Assembly: GCA_036986135.1 (NCBI GenBank) | Contig: BTQZ01000001.1 | Span: 62,001-126,000 of the forward strand | Direction: 5' to 3' | Origin: JADFRG01 sp036986135 | Lineage (GTDB): Bacteria > Chloroflexota > Anaerolineae > Anaerolineales > E44-bin32 | Length of the DNA stretch: 64,000 bases | Part shown: positions 41,812 through 49,747 of the stretch, piece after piece | Numbering within the stretch: position 1 is the stretch's first letter | Layout: every line of letters begins with the position of its first letter | Made by a program: the position numbers and the translations under genes | Notes under the pieces: generated by a model | Databases searched by the model: none | What the model was told of the DNA's origin: nothing | What the model saw: the letters and a program-made list of their open reading frames with translations, nothing else

Positions 41812-43914
41812 CTAGTCGTCGAGAGCGCCCGCCAGGATCCAGTCGAGGATGATCTGGATCTTGGCGCTGGGCAGTGTGCCCGCGGGAGGCATCATCGCGC
41901 CTTGCTCTTGCGTATTTAATAGTTTCTGGGCAAGTAGGCTGGCCTCAGCATCGCCCGGAACGACGACAGGAGCATGGTCACCCGTGGTCACGACCGCCTC
42001 GTAGCTGGAGGCATCCCAGCCGCCGAGTGACCCGTGACAAGCGGCGCATCCGGCTTCGAGAATTGGTAGCACGTCACCGCTGAACGACGGCGCTCCACCC
42101 ATCTCGAGCTCTTCGCCCTGGGCTAACTCTCGAATGTATGTGACTAGTTGTTGGATCTGTCCGGCCGTGAGGATCTCGCCCCAGCCGATCATTGGCGTGA
42201 CTGCATGTCCCAGGTTGATGCTGTCGAACATTTCCGAGTTGGTGATCGATGACTGAAAATCGGTGGCCCTCAACGACGGACCGACCAATCCTTCGCCAAC
42301 AGGACCATGGCACTGTGCACAAACATCTGAGTAAATCTGTGCACCGTCGATGCTCACTGTCTGGGCAGGAATCTCGGGCGGAAACTCCACTGGCGGGTCG
42401 GCTTCCCAGGAACGAATGAAGCTTACGATGGCACTGATGTCTTCATCATCCAGGGGCCCACCGAAGGTAGTGCCAAAGGGGGACATGCCAAAGTTGGGTT
42501 GTCCCTGGGCTATGATGGATCGCAATGTGGCATCGTCTCGGGTCCGGAGGTATTCCGCGGAGCTTATGGGAGCAATGATGTCACCCGGGCGGGCCTGGTT
42601 TTGGCCGCCTTCGCCGAAGTCTCCGTGGCAGGGTGTGCAATTCTTGGCGTAGAGCTGCTGGCCTACCTCCAAGGGGGAACCGCCGGCCGCCTGGAGAGTG
42701 TAGGCGACGAGAGCGTCCAACTGCTCATCGGTGAGCACTTCTCCCCAAACGGGCATGGTCTCATGCGCACCGCCGGTGGCGATGGTCTCTTTGGCCGCTG
42801 CAACATCGCGTGAGGCTGGAACCTGCTGGCCGTGACAGGCGAGACAATCCTGCGCGAAAAGATCCTCTGCCTCTGGTGCAGAGCCGGGATCGACCACATA
42901 GCGCGCCAAGGCGTCCAGCTCGGAGTCGCTGAGACGCTCACGCCAAGGGGGCATCTCGAGGTGCAGCCCACCCTGGCTGATGAGCGCTCGCATTTCAGCC
43001 TCGTCTCCGGTTACGGCGACGGACCGACCGTGGCACGAGGCGCAATTGGTTGCGAATAGCCGCTGACCATCCGGGGCGACCAGGAAGTTCAATAATGCAG
43101 CCCGGCTCTCTGGGCTGAGAATTTCAGGCCAATTAGAAATGGCCTGGTCTTCGTGCGGCGTGAAATCGAGACCCAGCTCGAGTGCGCTCTTCAGCTCCAA
43201 CGGATCACCGGCCACCAGATCTGGAGCTTCGTGACAGTCGCCGCAGTTCTGAACGAACAGCAGGCTGCCGGCGGGTGAGAGCACGAATCCCGCCAGCGCA
43301 TCGATCTCGTCGCTGGTGAGATCCCCGCTCCAGGCCGGCATACCGTCGTGGCTTCCCTGAGCGATGACCTCGTGCAGATTAGTCCCGGCTGGAACGACCA
43401 CGCTCGCGCCGTGGCAAGCGGCACAGTTTTCGGTATAAAGCGCGGCGGTCTGATCGCCGGGCGCCACCTGAGCCGGTGGGGGTTGTTCAACCATCGCCTG
43501 GACCGTGAGAAATACCACGCCAACACTGAGCAGTGCGGCAGCGCCGACGACAACGGGACGTTTCGTGAAGTACCGCTCTCGCTTGCGGTCCAGGAAAGGC
43601 AACCCGAAAAGCAGCAGGATCAAGAGGGTGGGAATGACGAACACCCCCACAACTTCCAACTCCCCCGGGAAGTATTTCAACAACTGGAACAGGAAAAGGA
43701 AATACCACTCCGGTCTGGGCGTGTAGGTGCTGTCGGCCGGATCGGCCGGCGCTTCGAGCGGCGCGCCGAGCAAGTACGCCAGTCCCGCAAGCAGGAGAAA
43801 AACAAATAATGCAGCAATTGCGTCTTTGAAGAGCGCATCCGGAAAGAAGGGCACGCCCTTCTCCTTTTGCTTCTTGTACTCGTCTAGGTACTCTTGCTGT
43901 TCGCGCTCGTCCAA
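41812..43914 (-). CDS. PetD-like cytochrome b half fused to seven c-type heme domains
   Basis: The first ~140 residues are the C-terminal half of cytochrome b (subunit IV): three membrane helices and the canonical Qo motif in RPEWYFLFLFQLL (PEWY at 68-71). The remaining 560 residues hold seven CxxCH motifs: CAACH, CGDCH, CASCH, CLACH, CTPCH, CAQCH, CAACH. Most domains have the short class I form ending in a Met-bearing MPxW/F motif. The last is a planctomycete-type monoheme domain shared with three other proteins here. The fusion replaces both subunit IV and cytochrome c1, so the whole exit path is in one chain. Length is 700 residues. Confidence 0.93.
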   Translation of the reverse strand: MDEREQQEYLDEYKKQKEKGVPFFPDALFKDAIAALFVFLLLAGLAYLLGAPLEAPADPADSTYTPRPEWYFLFLFQLLKYFPGELEVVGVFVIPTLLILLLFGLPFLDRKRERYFTKRPVVVGAAALLSVGVVFLTVQAMVEQPPPAQVAPGDQTAALYTENCAACHGASVVVPAGTNLHEVIAQGSHDGMPAWSGDLTSDEIDALAGFVLSPAGSLLFVQNCGDCHEAPDLVAGDPLELKSALELGLDFTPHEDQAISNWPEILSPESRAALLNFLVAPDGQRLFATNCASCHGRSVAVTGDEAEMRALISQGGLHLEMPPWRERLSDSELDALARYVVDPGSAPEAEDLFAQDCLACHGQQVPASRDVAAAKETIATGGAHETMPVWGEVLTDEQLDALVAYTLQAAGGSPLEVGQQLYAKNCTPCHGDFGEGGQNQARPGDIIAPISSAEYLRTRDDATLRSIIAQGQPNFGMSPFGTTFGGPLDDEDISAIVSFIRSWEADPPVEFPPEIPAQTVSIDGAQIYSDVCAQCHGPVGEGLVGPSLRATDFQSSITNSEMFDSINLGHAVTPMIGWGEILTAGQIQQLVTYIRELAQGEELEMGGAPSFSGDVLPILEAGCAACHGSLGGWDASSYEAVVTTGDHAPVVVPGDAEASLLAQKLLNTQEQGAMMPPAGTLPSAKIQIILDWILAGALDD

Positions 43915-43917
43915 AGA

Positions 43918-44577
43918 TCAGTCCTCTTTGCCCGGCACGCTGCTAATCCCGATCCGGAAGACCAGGTAGATGTGGACGGACAGAATCAACAACAGGGCCG
44001 CGGGAAGAGCCCACACGTGCACACCGTAGAAGCGTGCTAGCGTTACGCCGGTCAACTCTTCCCCGCCACGCATCACCAATAGCACCCAGCGGCCTACGAC
44101 CGGTGTTACCTCCGCGATGCGAGTGCCAACGGTCGTAGCCCAAAACGCTTTCTGATCCCACGGAAGCAAATAGCCGGTAAATCCAAAGCCCAGCACGACA
44201 AGCAGCAGCCCTACTCCAGAGAACCATGTGATCTCGCGCGGGTATTTGTAGGCTCCGTGGTAGATCACGCGCACCATGTGGAGTACGACCAGCACAACCA
44301 TGGCGCTCGCCCCGTAGTAATGCAGCCCGCGAATCAGCCAACCAGCAGGAACCTGCGTAGTGATGAACTGCACCGTGTCGTGTGCTTGATCTGGGGTGGG
44401 TACGTAGTAGATGGTCAGCAAGATCCCGGTGACTATCTGATTAATTGCCACGAAAAGGGTGGCGCTGCCGAGCGTGTAGAGCCAATTGACCTTGGGGATC
44501 TTGCGCAGGAAAAGCGCATCCCAAATGTGGCGCCAGCCCAGGCGCTCGTCCAACCAGGTCCCAATGCTAGCGGCCAC
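43918..44577 (-). CDS. PetB-like cytochrome b (N-terminal half) of bc complex 2
   Basis: 219 residues with four membrane helices. Heme b ligands are in RGLHYYGAS/LHMVR and YGVHVWALP/SVHIYL, with b6f-like spacing in the second pair. The Qo-side GYLLPWDQKAFWA is intact. The GTG at 44577 follows TGGGAGGCTGAC, a strong ribosome-binding site, right after the Rieske stop. An apparent extension upstream reads through the Rieske gene in another frame and is not real. Confidence 0.93.
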   Translation of the reverse strand: MAASIGTWLDERLGWRHIWDALFLRKIPKVNWLYTLGSATLFVAINQIVTGILLTIYYVPTPDQAHDTVQFITTQVPAGWLIRGLHYYGASAMVVLVVLHMVRVIYHGAYKYPREITWFSGVGLLLVVLGFGFTGYLLPWDQKAFWATTVGTRIAEVTPVVGRWVLLVMRGGEELTGVTLARFYGVHVWALPAALLLILSVHIYLVFRIGISSVPGKED

Positions 44578-44578
44578 G

Positions 44579-45088
44579 TCAGCCTCCCAGAATGTAGATC
44601 GTGCCCTCTTCCACCCTGACGTCATAACGATCGAGCGGCCGGGGTGGGGGTCCCGCCAGCACGCTGCCGTCCTTGGCGAAGACGCCGCTGTGGCAAGGAC
44701 AGAAGAACTGCCCCTGTTCGTCGATCCACCGCACCCGGCATCCGAGATGAGTACAGATGTTGGACATGGCCACATAGTCCCGTCCGTCTTCTGTCAGCAG
44801 GTAGACGGAAAGCTCTTGCTCGTCGGTGATCCATGCGGTCTTGCGTTCCACGTTGGCTTTGAATAGGGTGGGGGTTCCCAGTTCGACTTTAGAGGCTGAG
44901 CCGACAGAGATCCACTCTTGTTCCTCCGCCCGCTTCAGCGCCGGCCCTACGATATAGGCCACCGCCGGAATCCCAAGGCCGGCGCTTATCAGCGCCCCGA
45001 TCGCCACGGTCACGGAGCTGAGAAACGCCCGGCGATTGACTTCATCGTTTTGTGTCTCTTGCGGTTCCTTCGCATCGTCAGCTGACAT
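44579..45088 (-). CDS. Rieske iron-sulfur protein of bc complex 2
   Basis: A 169-residue Rieske protein with a Tat-like or anchor N-terminus (NRRAFLSSVTVAIGAL) and one membrane helix. Ligands are in CTHLGC and CPCHSGVF. It forms the quinol-oxidising core with the PetB and PetD-fusion proteins that follow. It has shorter loops than the Rieske protein of complex 1, so the two complexes are not recent copies. Confidence 0.95.
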   Translation of the reverse strand: MSADDAKEPQETQNDEVNRRAFLSSVTVAIGALISAGLGIPAVAYIVGPALKRAEEQEWISVGSASKVELGTPTLFKANVERKTAWITDEQELSVYLLTEDGRDYVAMSNICTHLGCRVRWIDEQGQFFCPCHSGVFAKDGSVLAGPPPRPLDRYDVRVEEGTIYILGG

Positions 45089-45101
45089 CTCGGGCCTCCT
45101 T

Positions 45102-46769
45102 CTATTCGGGAGCTCCGGCCGCTATCCACTCGATTACCAGATCAAGCTCATCGGCCGCTAGCTGTCCGAAGTGCGCCTCGTCACCAGATTGTCTCAAAAC
45201 CAGGGGGCTGCCCTCTGGATCGCCCGGAAGGATCGCCAGCCCACTAGCGCCGCCCTGCATCAATTTCTTGTAGGTTGTGACATTGAGTCCCTGGAGTCCG
45301 TCGTCACCGTGGCAGGCTCCACATCGAGCTTCTAGCAGCGGTCCGATCGCTCCATCATAGGACAGTGTCAAATCCTCCAACTCAGTCTCAGTTATGACAA
45401 GATCGAGTTGGCTGCGTAGAACGTCACGCAGACTTGGGGCATCGAACCCCGCATAGACCCAGGCGATGCCGTGGCAGGCACTGTTGGAGCAGAAGGAGGT
45501 GTCGCTCGTACCGCCCGGATCGTCCGTAGTATGGCAGTTGCTGCACGAAGGGTCGAAAACATCTCGATGCAAACCGATCCAGTTGGGATTCAGATGCGAG
45601 CCAGGCTCCGGTCCGCGGCTGATCTCGATCTTGGCCACAAAGTCTGAGGGTCCCGCTACTACCGGGATGGAATGGCACAAGTTGCACTCCAGCCGGATGG
45701 ATTCTTGCTTCGCGTTCAGGTGCTTGCCGTCGTGGCAGCGAAAGCAGCCCGGTGAGTTGATGTGCCCGACGTTATCCGCATGTGAGGTCCAATCCGCCTT
45801 TTGCTTGGGGAAGACGCTCGAAAGATAAGCCTCCTGAAGAGCGCCGATCGCGGCTGCGACCAGTGGCTCGTTCGCGGCGAAGAATTCAGGATGGTTGCTC
45901 TCGTAGTAGTCGGCCAACTCCGCGATCCCGGCTTGAGCCGCCTCCAGGTCCGGGTAATCCAGGTGATAGACCTCCACCGCTTTTCTGCGTATCTCCGGAA
46001 TATCCGGTGAGATAGCGCCGCGGGACATGAGTTCATCCACCGTATCGACCGGCTGTGGGATCAGGTGCGTGATGCGGTTATGGCACGTGATGCAATCCAT
46101 CTGGCGCAGGTAAGACGGATCGACGGTTTCGGGCACCAAGCCTGATTCTGTATCGACATATTCGGTAACGCTGCCGTCCTCGTTGAAGACAGCAACGTAG
46201 GGGATCTCCTGCTCTCGGGGATCCAGCGCAAGGTAGCGTATGTCGTTTTCTATGTGCCAGTGAATGCCTCTCCCCAGGCCCGCACGCGCGGTTCCGCCAC
46301 CCGTCTTCATGGTCAGGTAAGTACTGGTAGGCGTGTTGTCTTCATCCGGAATGAAGCGTTTGATCTCCCTCAAGCTGTCGTCGGAGAACTTCTCCGGAGA
46401 ATGGCAACGCTCACAGGTCTCACGAGCCGGACGGAGGCTTTTGGCATGTATTGGGAACTCGTAGTCCTCCAAGACGAGCGAGACGATGTGGCCTATGTCG
46501 CCGGCCTTGCGTGTGATGCGCGTGGCAACGAATCCGCGCCCGATGTGGCACTCCACGCAATCGATTCGGGCGTGGGGAGAAGTGAGATAGGAGGTGAACT
46601 CCGGCGGCATCGTATGGCAGGCAGTGCCGCAGAACTGAGGAGAATTAGTGTAGTCCCAGGCGTAAAGGCCGCTCACCAACACGACAAGCGTCAGCACCCC
46701 CAGAACAGCAAAGGGCAGCAGGCGCACCCAAAGAGGAGAACCCTCCGGAGGTAGGAAGAAGTTTCGCAA
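45102..46769 (-). CDS. NapC/NirT-like membrane cytochrome with nine heme motifs
   Basis: A membrane helix (residues ~14-36) precedes a NapC/NirT-type start FCGTACHTMPPEF. The hemes are CGTACH (CX3CH), CVECH, CERCH, CITCH, CFRCH, CNLCH, CSNCH, CSNSACH (CX4CH) and CGACH. The two irregular motifs occur in related proteins of metal-reducing bacteria and probably still bind heme. The last ~90 residues are the shared C-terminal monoheme domain. NapC-family proteins take electrons from quinol. It is the first gene of the bc complex 2 operon (NapC-like, Rieske, PetB, PetD fusion). Length is 555 residues. Confidence 0.9.
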   Translation of the reverse strand: MRNFFLPPEGSPLWVRLLPFAVLGVLTLVVLVSGLYAWDYTNSPQFCGTACHTMPPEFTSYLTSPHARIDCVECHIGRGFVATRITRKAGDIGHIVSLVLEDYEFPIHAKSLRPARETCERCHSPEKFSDDSLREIKRFIPDEDNTPTSTYLTMKTGGGTARAGLGRGIHWHIENDIRYLALDPREQEIPYVAVFNEDGSVTEYVDTESGLVPETVDPSYLRQMDCITCHNRITHLIPQPVDTVDELMSRGAISPDIPEIRRKAVEVYHLDYPDLEAAQAGIAELADYYESNHPEFFAANEPLVAAAIGALQEAYLSSVFPKQKADWTSHADNVGHINSPGCFRCHDGKHLNAKQESIRLECNLCHSIPVVAGPSDFVAKIEISRGPEPGSHLNPNWIGLHRDVFDPSCSNCHTTDDPGGTSDTSFCSNSACHGIAWVYAGFDAPSLRDVLRSQLDLVITETELEDLTLSYDGAIGPLLEARCGACHGDDGLQGLNVTTYKKLMQGGASGLAILPGDPEGSPLVLRQSGDEAHFGQLAADELDLVIEWIAAGAPE

Positions 46770-46825
46770 CCAACGGCCTAAGCGTCTGAGAATCTTTATC
46801 CTCCTTCAGAAGAGAGCTGCTAATG

Positions 46826-46870
46826 AGAATAGCCTGATCGCAATCCAACCGGATAGTGAAATATGTCACA
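46826..46870 (-). promoter_or_regulatory. Promoter with CRP/FNR-type site for bc complex 2 operon
   Basis: AGTGAAATATGTCACA (46855-46870) is a perfect GTGA-N6-TCAC repeat. A minus-strand -10 box TATTCT lies at 46831-46826. If transcription begins near 46820, the site centre is about 42 bases upstream, the classical class II activator position. This is the best-formed activator promoter in the window. Confidence 0.65.
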
Positions 46871-46913
46871 TATTTAATGGCTGGTTAGACTGCAACGCGA
46901 AGCGGGGACCGGT

Positions 46914-48098
46914 CTAATGCTCGGACGCGCCGGCCTCGATCCAAGTAATGACTGCCTCAAGCTCATCTGGAGTAAGCTGGCCGGGGTGATTCCCCGCGGC
47001 CTGGACTCTGACCAGCAGACTGGCTTCCGGGTCACCGGGAACCAGCGCAGGGCCACTATTCCCGCCTGCGAGCGCTTGTTCGTAACTGGCCAAAGACAGA
47101 CCACCGACGGTGGTAGAGCCGTGGCAGGTGCTGCAGCGGTCGCGGAACAAACCCTCATAGCGGCCGGCCCAAGATATCTCTTGCGAATCGCCGGCGGTGG
47201 GCGAGGGTAGGAGGGTCGGGCCGGGGGTGGGAGTCAAGGGAAGATAGGCGGTCACGGATTCGCCGGGCGGAACGGTTTTGATGGCGGTTTGCTCGAAGGT
47301 CACGAAGCCGAAGAGGCCAAAACCCAGAACAAATGAAAGCACAACTGCGATGGGAATGTAGATCGCCTTTCTTCGTCGGATCACTTCCGGCGCAGGTTCC
47401 GGGTCGACTCGCCCGGCATCGATGTCTTCCAGTTCCGCAGGATGCTCGTGCTCCATCTCCTGGCGCGTGAGCCTGCCGGTGAACATGCTCAGGTTCAAAT
47501 GGCGGATGTGCACGTGGTAGAAGTGCCAGAGAATGATCGCCGAAGCCGCCAGCAGGGCCTCACCGCCGTGTGCGGCCTTCGCGGCCGGGATGGCTTCACC
47601 GGGGAGGAAGCGGGCGCTGCTGATGGGGTTCCACATCATGAAGCCCGTGATGGCCATGATAATCGTCCCCCACACCAGAGCCCAGTATTCGGCTTTTTCG
47701 ACGTACGAGTACCGTCCATAACGTGCTCTGGAGTTTCTCAGCCCCAGATAGAAGAATACATCCCGAAAGAGGTGCTCAAGATCCTCCATAACAGGCAGCA
47801 TGCTGAGACTGATGCGGCGTACGATCACCCGGTAGAGCAGGCTCAAGACATGATAAATTCCGATCGCCATGAGAACGACGGCTGTGGCGCGGTGAATGAT
47901 GCGCGTGCCTTCGATTCCCCCCATCAGGCGAATCAAGAATTCGCCCCCAGGAGAGGTAGCAAACTTCTGGGCCAGGCCGGTGATGGCCAAGATCGTAAAG
48001 GCCGCTAGAAATAGGGCATGCTCTATGCGCTGGGAGCGATCGAAACGCCTGTAGATTTGGGGTTTGCCCAGTTTCACCTCGTGCGTAACGCTATTCAT
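46914..48098 (-). CDS. b561-type cytochrome fused to a C-terminal cytochrome c
   Basis: About 394 residues. A di-heme b-type membrane domain of the formate dehydrogenase-gamma/thiosulfate reductase kind has helices with His in HALFLAAFTILAITG, HRATAVVLMAIGIYH and LWHFYHVHIRHLN. After a further helix (IPIAVVLSFVLGFGLFGFV) and a Thr/Pro linker comes one CSTCH domain that matches the shared C-terminal monoheme module. It could pass electrons between quinone and c-type partners in one chain. I start at ATG 48098, overlapping the nonaheme gene by eight bases. Confidence 0.88.
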   Translation of the reverse strand: MNSVTHEVKLGKPQIYRRFDRSQRIEHALFLAAFTILAITGLAQKFATSPGGEFLIRLMGGIEGTRIIHRATAVVLMAIGIYHVLSLLYRVIVRRISLSMLPVMEDLEHLFRDVFFYLGLRNSRARYGRYSYVEKAEYWALVWGTIIMAITGFMMWNPISSARFLPGEAIPAAKAAHGGEALLAASAIILWHFYHVHIRHLNLSMFTGRLTRQEMEHEHPAELEDIDAGRVDPEPAPEVIRRRKAIYIPIAVVLSFVLGFGLFGFVTFEQTAIKTVPPGESVTAYLPLTPTPGPTLLPSPTAGDSQEISWAGRYEGLFRDRCSTCHGSTTVGGLSLASYEQALAGGNSGPALVPGDPEASLLVRVQAAGNHPGQLTPDELEAVITWIEAGASEH

Positions 48099-49374
48099 CT
48101 GGATCGGACTGCTCCTGTCGATGATGAGCCCCTCTTGAAGGATCGCCATTCGCATCCTCGCCAGGATCATTGGAAAGCGTAGGCGTGGGACCTGTAGCTC
48201 CGGTGCTTGCGGACCTTGCGTGGGATTCGTAGAGTAGATGGCCATTCCTCCGAGCAACAAAGCGACGTCGCAGCCTCCAACTCAGGTCGAGGACAACCAG
48301 TAGGCCCATCCCTCCAAGCACGAGCGGAATAAAGAACTTGTAGAATGTGTCCACGGCGAACACAATCGGATGCTTCTCCGCGGAGGGCACATAGTGTGAC
48401 AGCCATGCGTCCGGGAAGCTGGCGGTGGCATCCGGGTGGCAGATCTGGCACCGGGCAAGCAAGTTTTCGCGCACCTGTAAGCCTTTTTCCGGGTCGTCGG
48501 TGCGCTTGATATCGTGGACCCCGTGGCAGTCGAAACAAACCGGTTTGTTCGTCTCCGCATCGGGCGATAACTTCTCGAACAACGTCACCGTAGTTCCGTG
48601 GAAGTCCGCCACATAAGTTTCTAGTACATCGGTGGAGAGCCCATATTTGGCCATGAGCTCGGAGTCCGAATGGCAATCGGCGCACAGCGTTGGCGAGCTT
48701 AGTCGGAAGGCACTCGTCCGAGGATCCTCAATGCTGTGAACCCCATGGCAGTCGATACAAGTGGGTACGTCCGTGTTGCCTTCTCCCAGCAGGGCCGAGC
48801 CATGGACGCTGGTGAGATACTTCTCGTAGATAACACTGTGGCATTGTGAGCAAGTCTGGGGAATCCATGTTCGCGAATCAGGCAACAGTTCACCCGATTG
48901 GGCATCGGTCAGTTGGCGAGTGTTGTGGGCTCCGTGACAATCTGTGCAGATGGCGGCCTCTCCGATTCCTTGCGCACGTGCCCGATCGTGAGCGCTGTCG
49001 AGAGTGAGTTCATACTCGCCGGGATGACACCGCTGGCAGGCGGCATACAGCTGCACGCTTAGGTCCCGCCGATCCTCGGCCCTGAAGGTCGGGTGCGGAT
49101 AATCGGACAGGTTCGTATGACACTGGACGCAGGCGTATCCGGCCGCACCGTGGACCGACGAGTTATAGACCTGGGCGTCGATGAAGAGCGGCAGAACATC
49201 GCCGTTCTCCAGAGTGAAGCTGAGCGCCGGATCGCTGTGACAGTTCAGGCAGGTCTGATTTCCGACACCTGGACCGTCGCCCTGAGCCTGAGCCTCCAAT
49301 CGCAGTAACGCCAGCCCAAGGCTAGCGAAGAGTAGCGTCAGGAAAAGAGAAGGCCAGACTCTCATTCCCACCAT
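48091..49374 (-). CDS. Nonaheme cytochrome c with C-terminal membrane anchor
   Basis: Signal peptide, then nine CxxCH motifs in ~300 residues: CLNCH, CVQCH, CQRCH, CTDCH, CSQCH, CIDCH, CADCH, CFDCH, CQICH. A membrane helix follows (FFIPLVLGGMGLLVVLDLSW) and a hydrophilic cytoplasmic tail. Repeated CHGxH patterns (DCHGAHN, DCHGVHS, DCHGVHD) give bis-His coordination. It overlaps the b561-type gene, so they probably form one complex. I start at ATG 49374, just before the signal peptide. A CRP/FNR-type site lies about 205 bases upstream. Confidence 0.9.
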   Translation of the reverse strand: MVGMRVWPSLFLTLLFASLGLALLRLEAQAQGDGPGVGNQTCLNCHSDPALSFTLENGDVLPLFIDAQVYNSSVHGAAGYACVQCHTNLSDYPHPTFRAEDRRDLSVQLYAACQRCHPGEYELTLDSAHDRARAQGIGEAAICTDCHGAHNTRQLTDAQSGELLPDSRTWIPQTCSQCHSVIYEKYLTSVHGSALLGEGNTDVPTCIDCHGVHSIEDPRTSAFRLSSPTLCADCHSDSELMAKYGLSTDVLETYVADFHGTTVTLFEKLSPDAETNKPVCFDCHGVHDIKRTDDPEKGLQVRENLLARCQICHPDATASFPDAWLSHYVPSAEKHPIVFAVDTFYKFFIPLVLGGMGLLVVLDLSWRLRRRFVARRNGHLLYESHARSASTGATGPTPTLSNDPGEDANGDPSRGAHHRQEQSDPDE

Positions 49375-49578
49375 CCTCTGGATCCATGCGGTCCACCATC
49401 CGGCGCACACCTCCGGACCGGCCTTGCCGCGCCCTAGTGGAGAGCAACTGCCTCGGGTGCAATAGCAGGTCGCGAAGCTCAAAGAGCAGGCCCGCCTGCC
49501 CGGGGGTGGTCTTGCGCACTCGACTGGATGCTAGTGGCCAGTCACAGGGCGCGACAGTGTCGCCCATCACCAAGACTT

Positions 49579-49594
49579 GGTGAATTCTGTCACA
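49579..49594 (-). promoter_or_regulatory. CRP/FNR-type palindrome before the nonaheme operon
   Basis: GGTGAATTCTGTCACA is a perfect GTGA-N6-TCAC repeat. No clear -10 box is found at the expected distance. The rest of the 49375-49747 gap holds only the terminator of the next upstream gene. Confidence 0.55.
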
Positions 49595-49684
49595 AACGAC
49601 TCGGGGTGTCTGCCTCGGTCGGGGATCGGCATGCTCGGAGTCGGCTGATCGCGCGAGATAGAGGCTTTGCGAACCCAAGAGTGA

Positions 49685-49721
49685 AAAGACCTCCGAGTCC
49701 GAGGAGACCTCGGAGGTCTTT
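49685..49721 (-). terminator. Terminator of the octaheme lipoprotein gene
   Basis: AAAGACCTCCGAG pairs perfectly with CTCGGAGGTCTTT over eleven bases. This 13-bp stem is just downstream of the minus-strand octaheme gene and ends in T residues on that strand. Confidence 0.85.
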
Positions 49722-49747
49722 GGGTGTCTAACCAGGGTGTTTCGATC

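Noticed and set aside
43918..44775. A 285-residue version of PetB starting at 44775
   Set aside because: The extra N-terminal residues read through the Rieske gene in another frame; the GTG at 44577 has a proper ribosome-binding site and matches PetB length.
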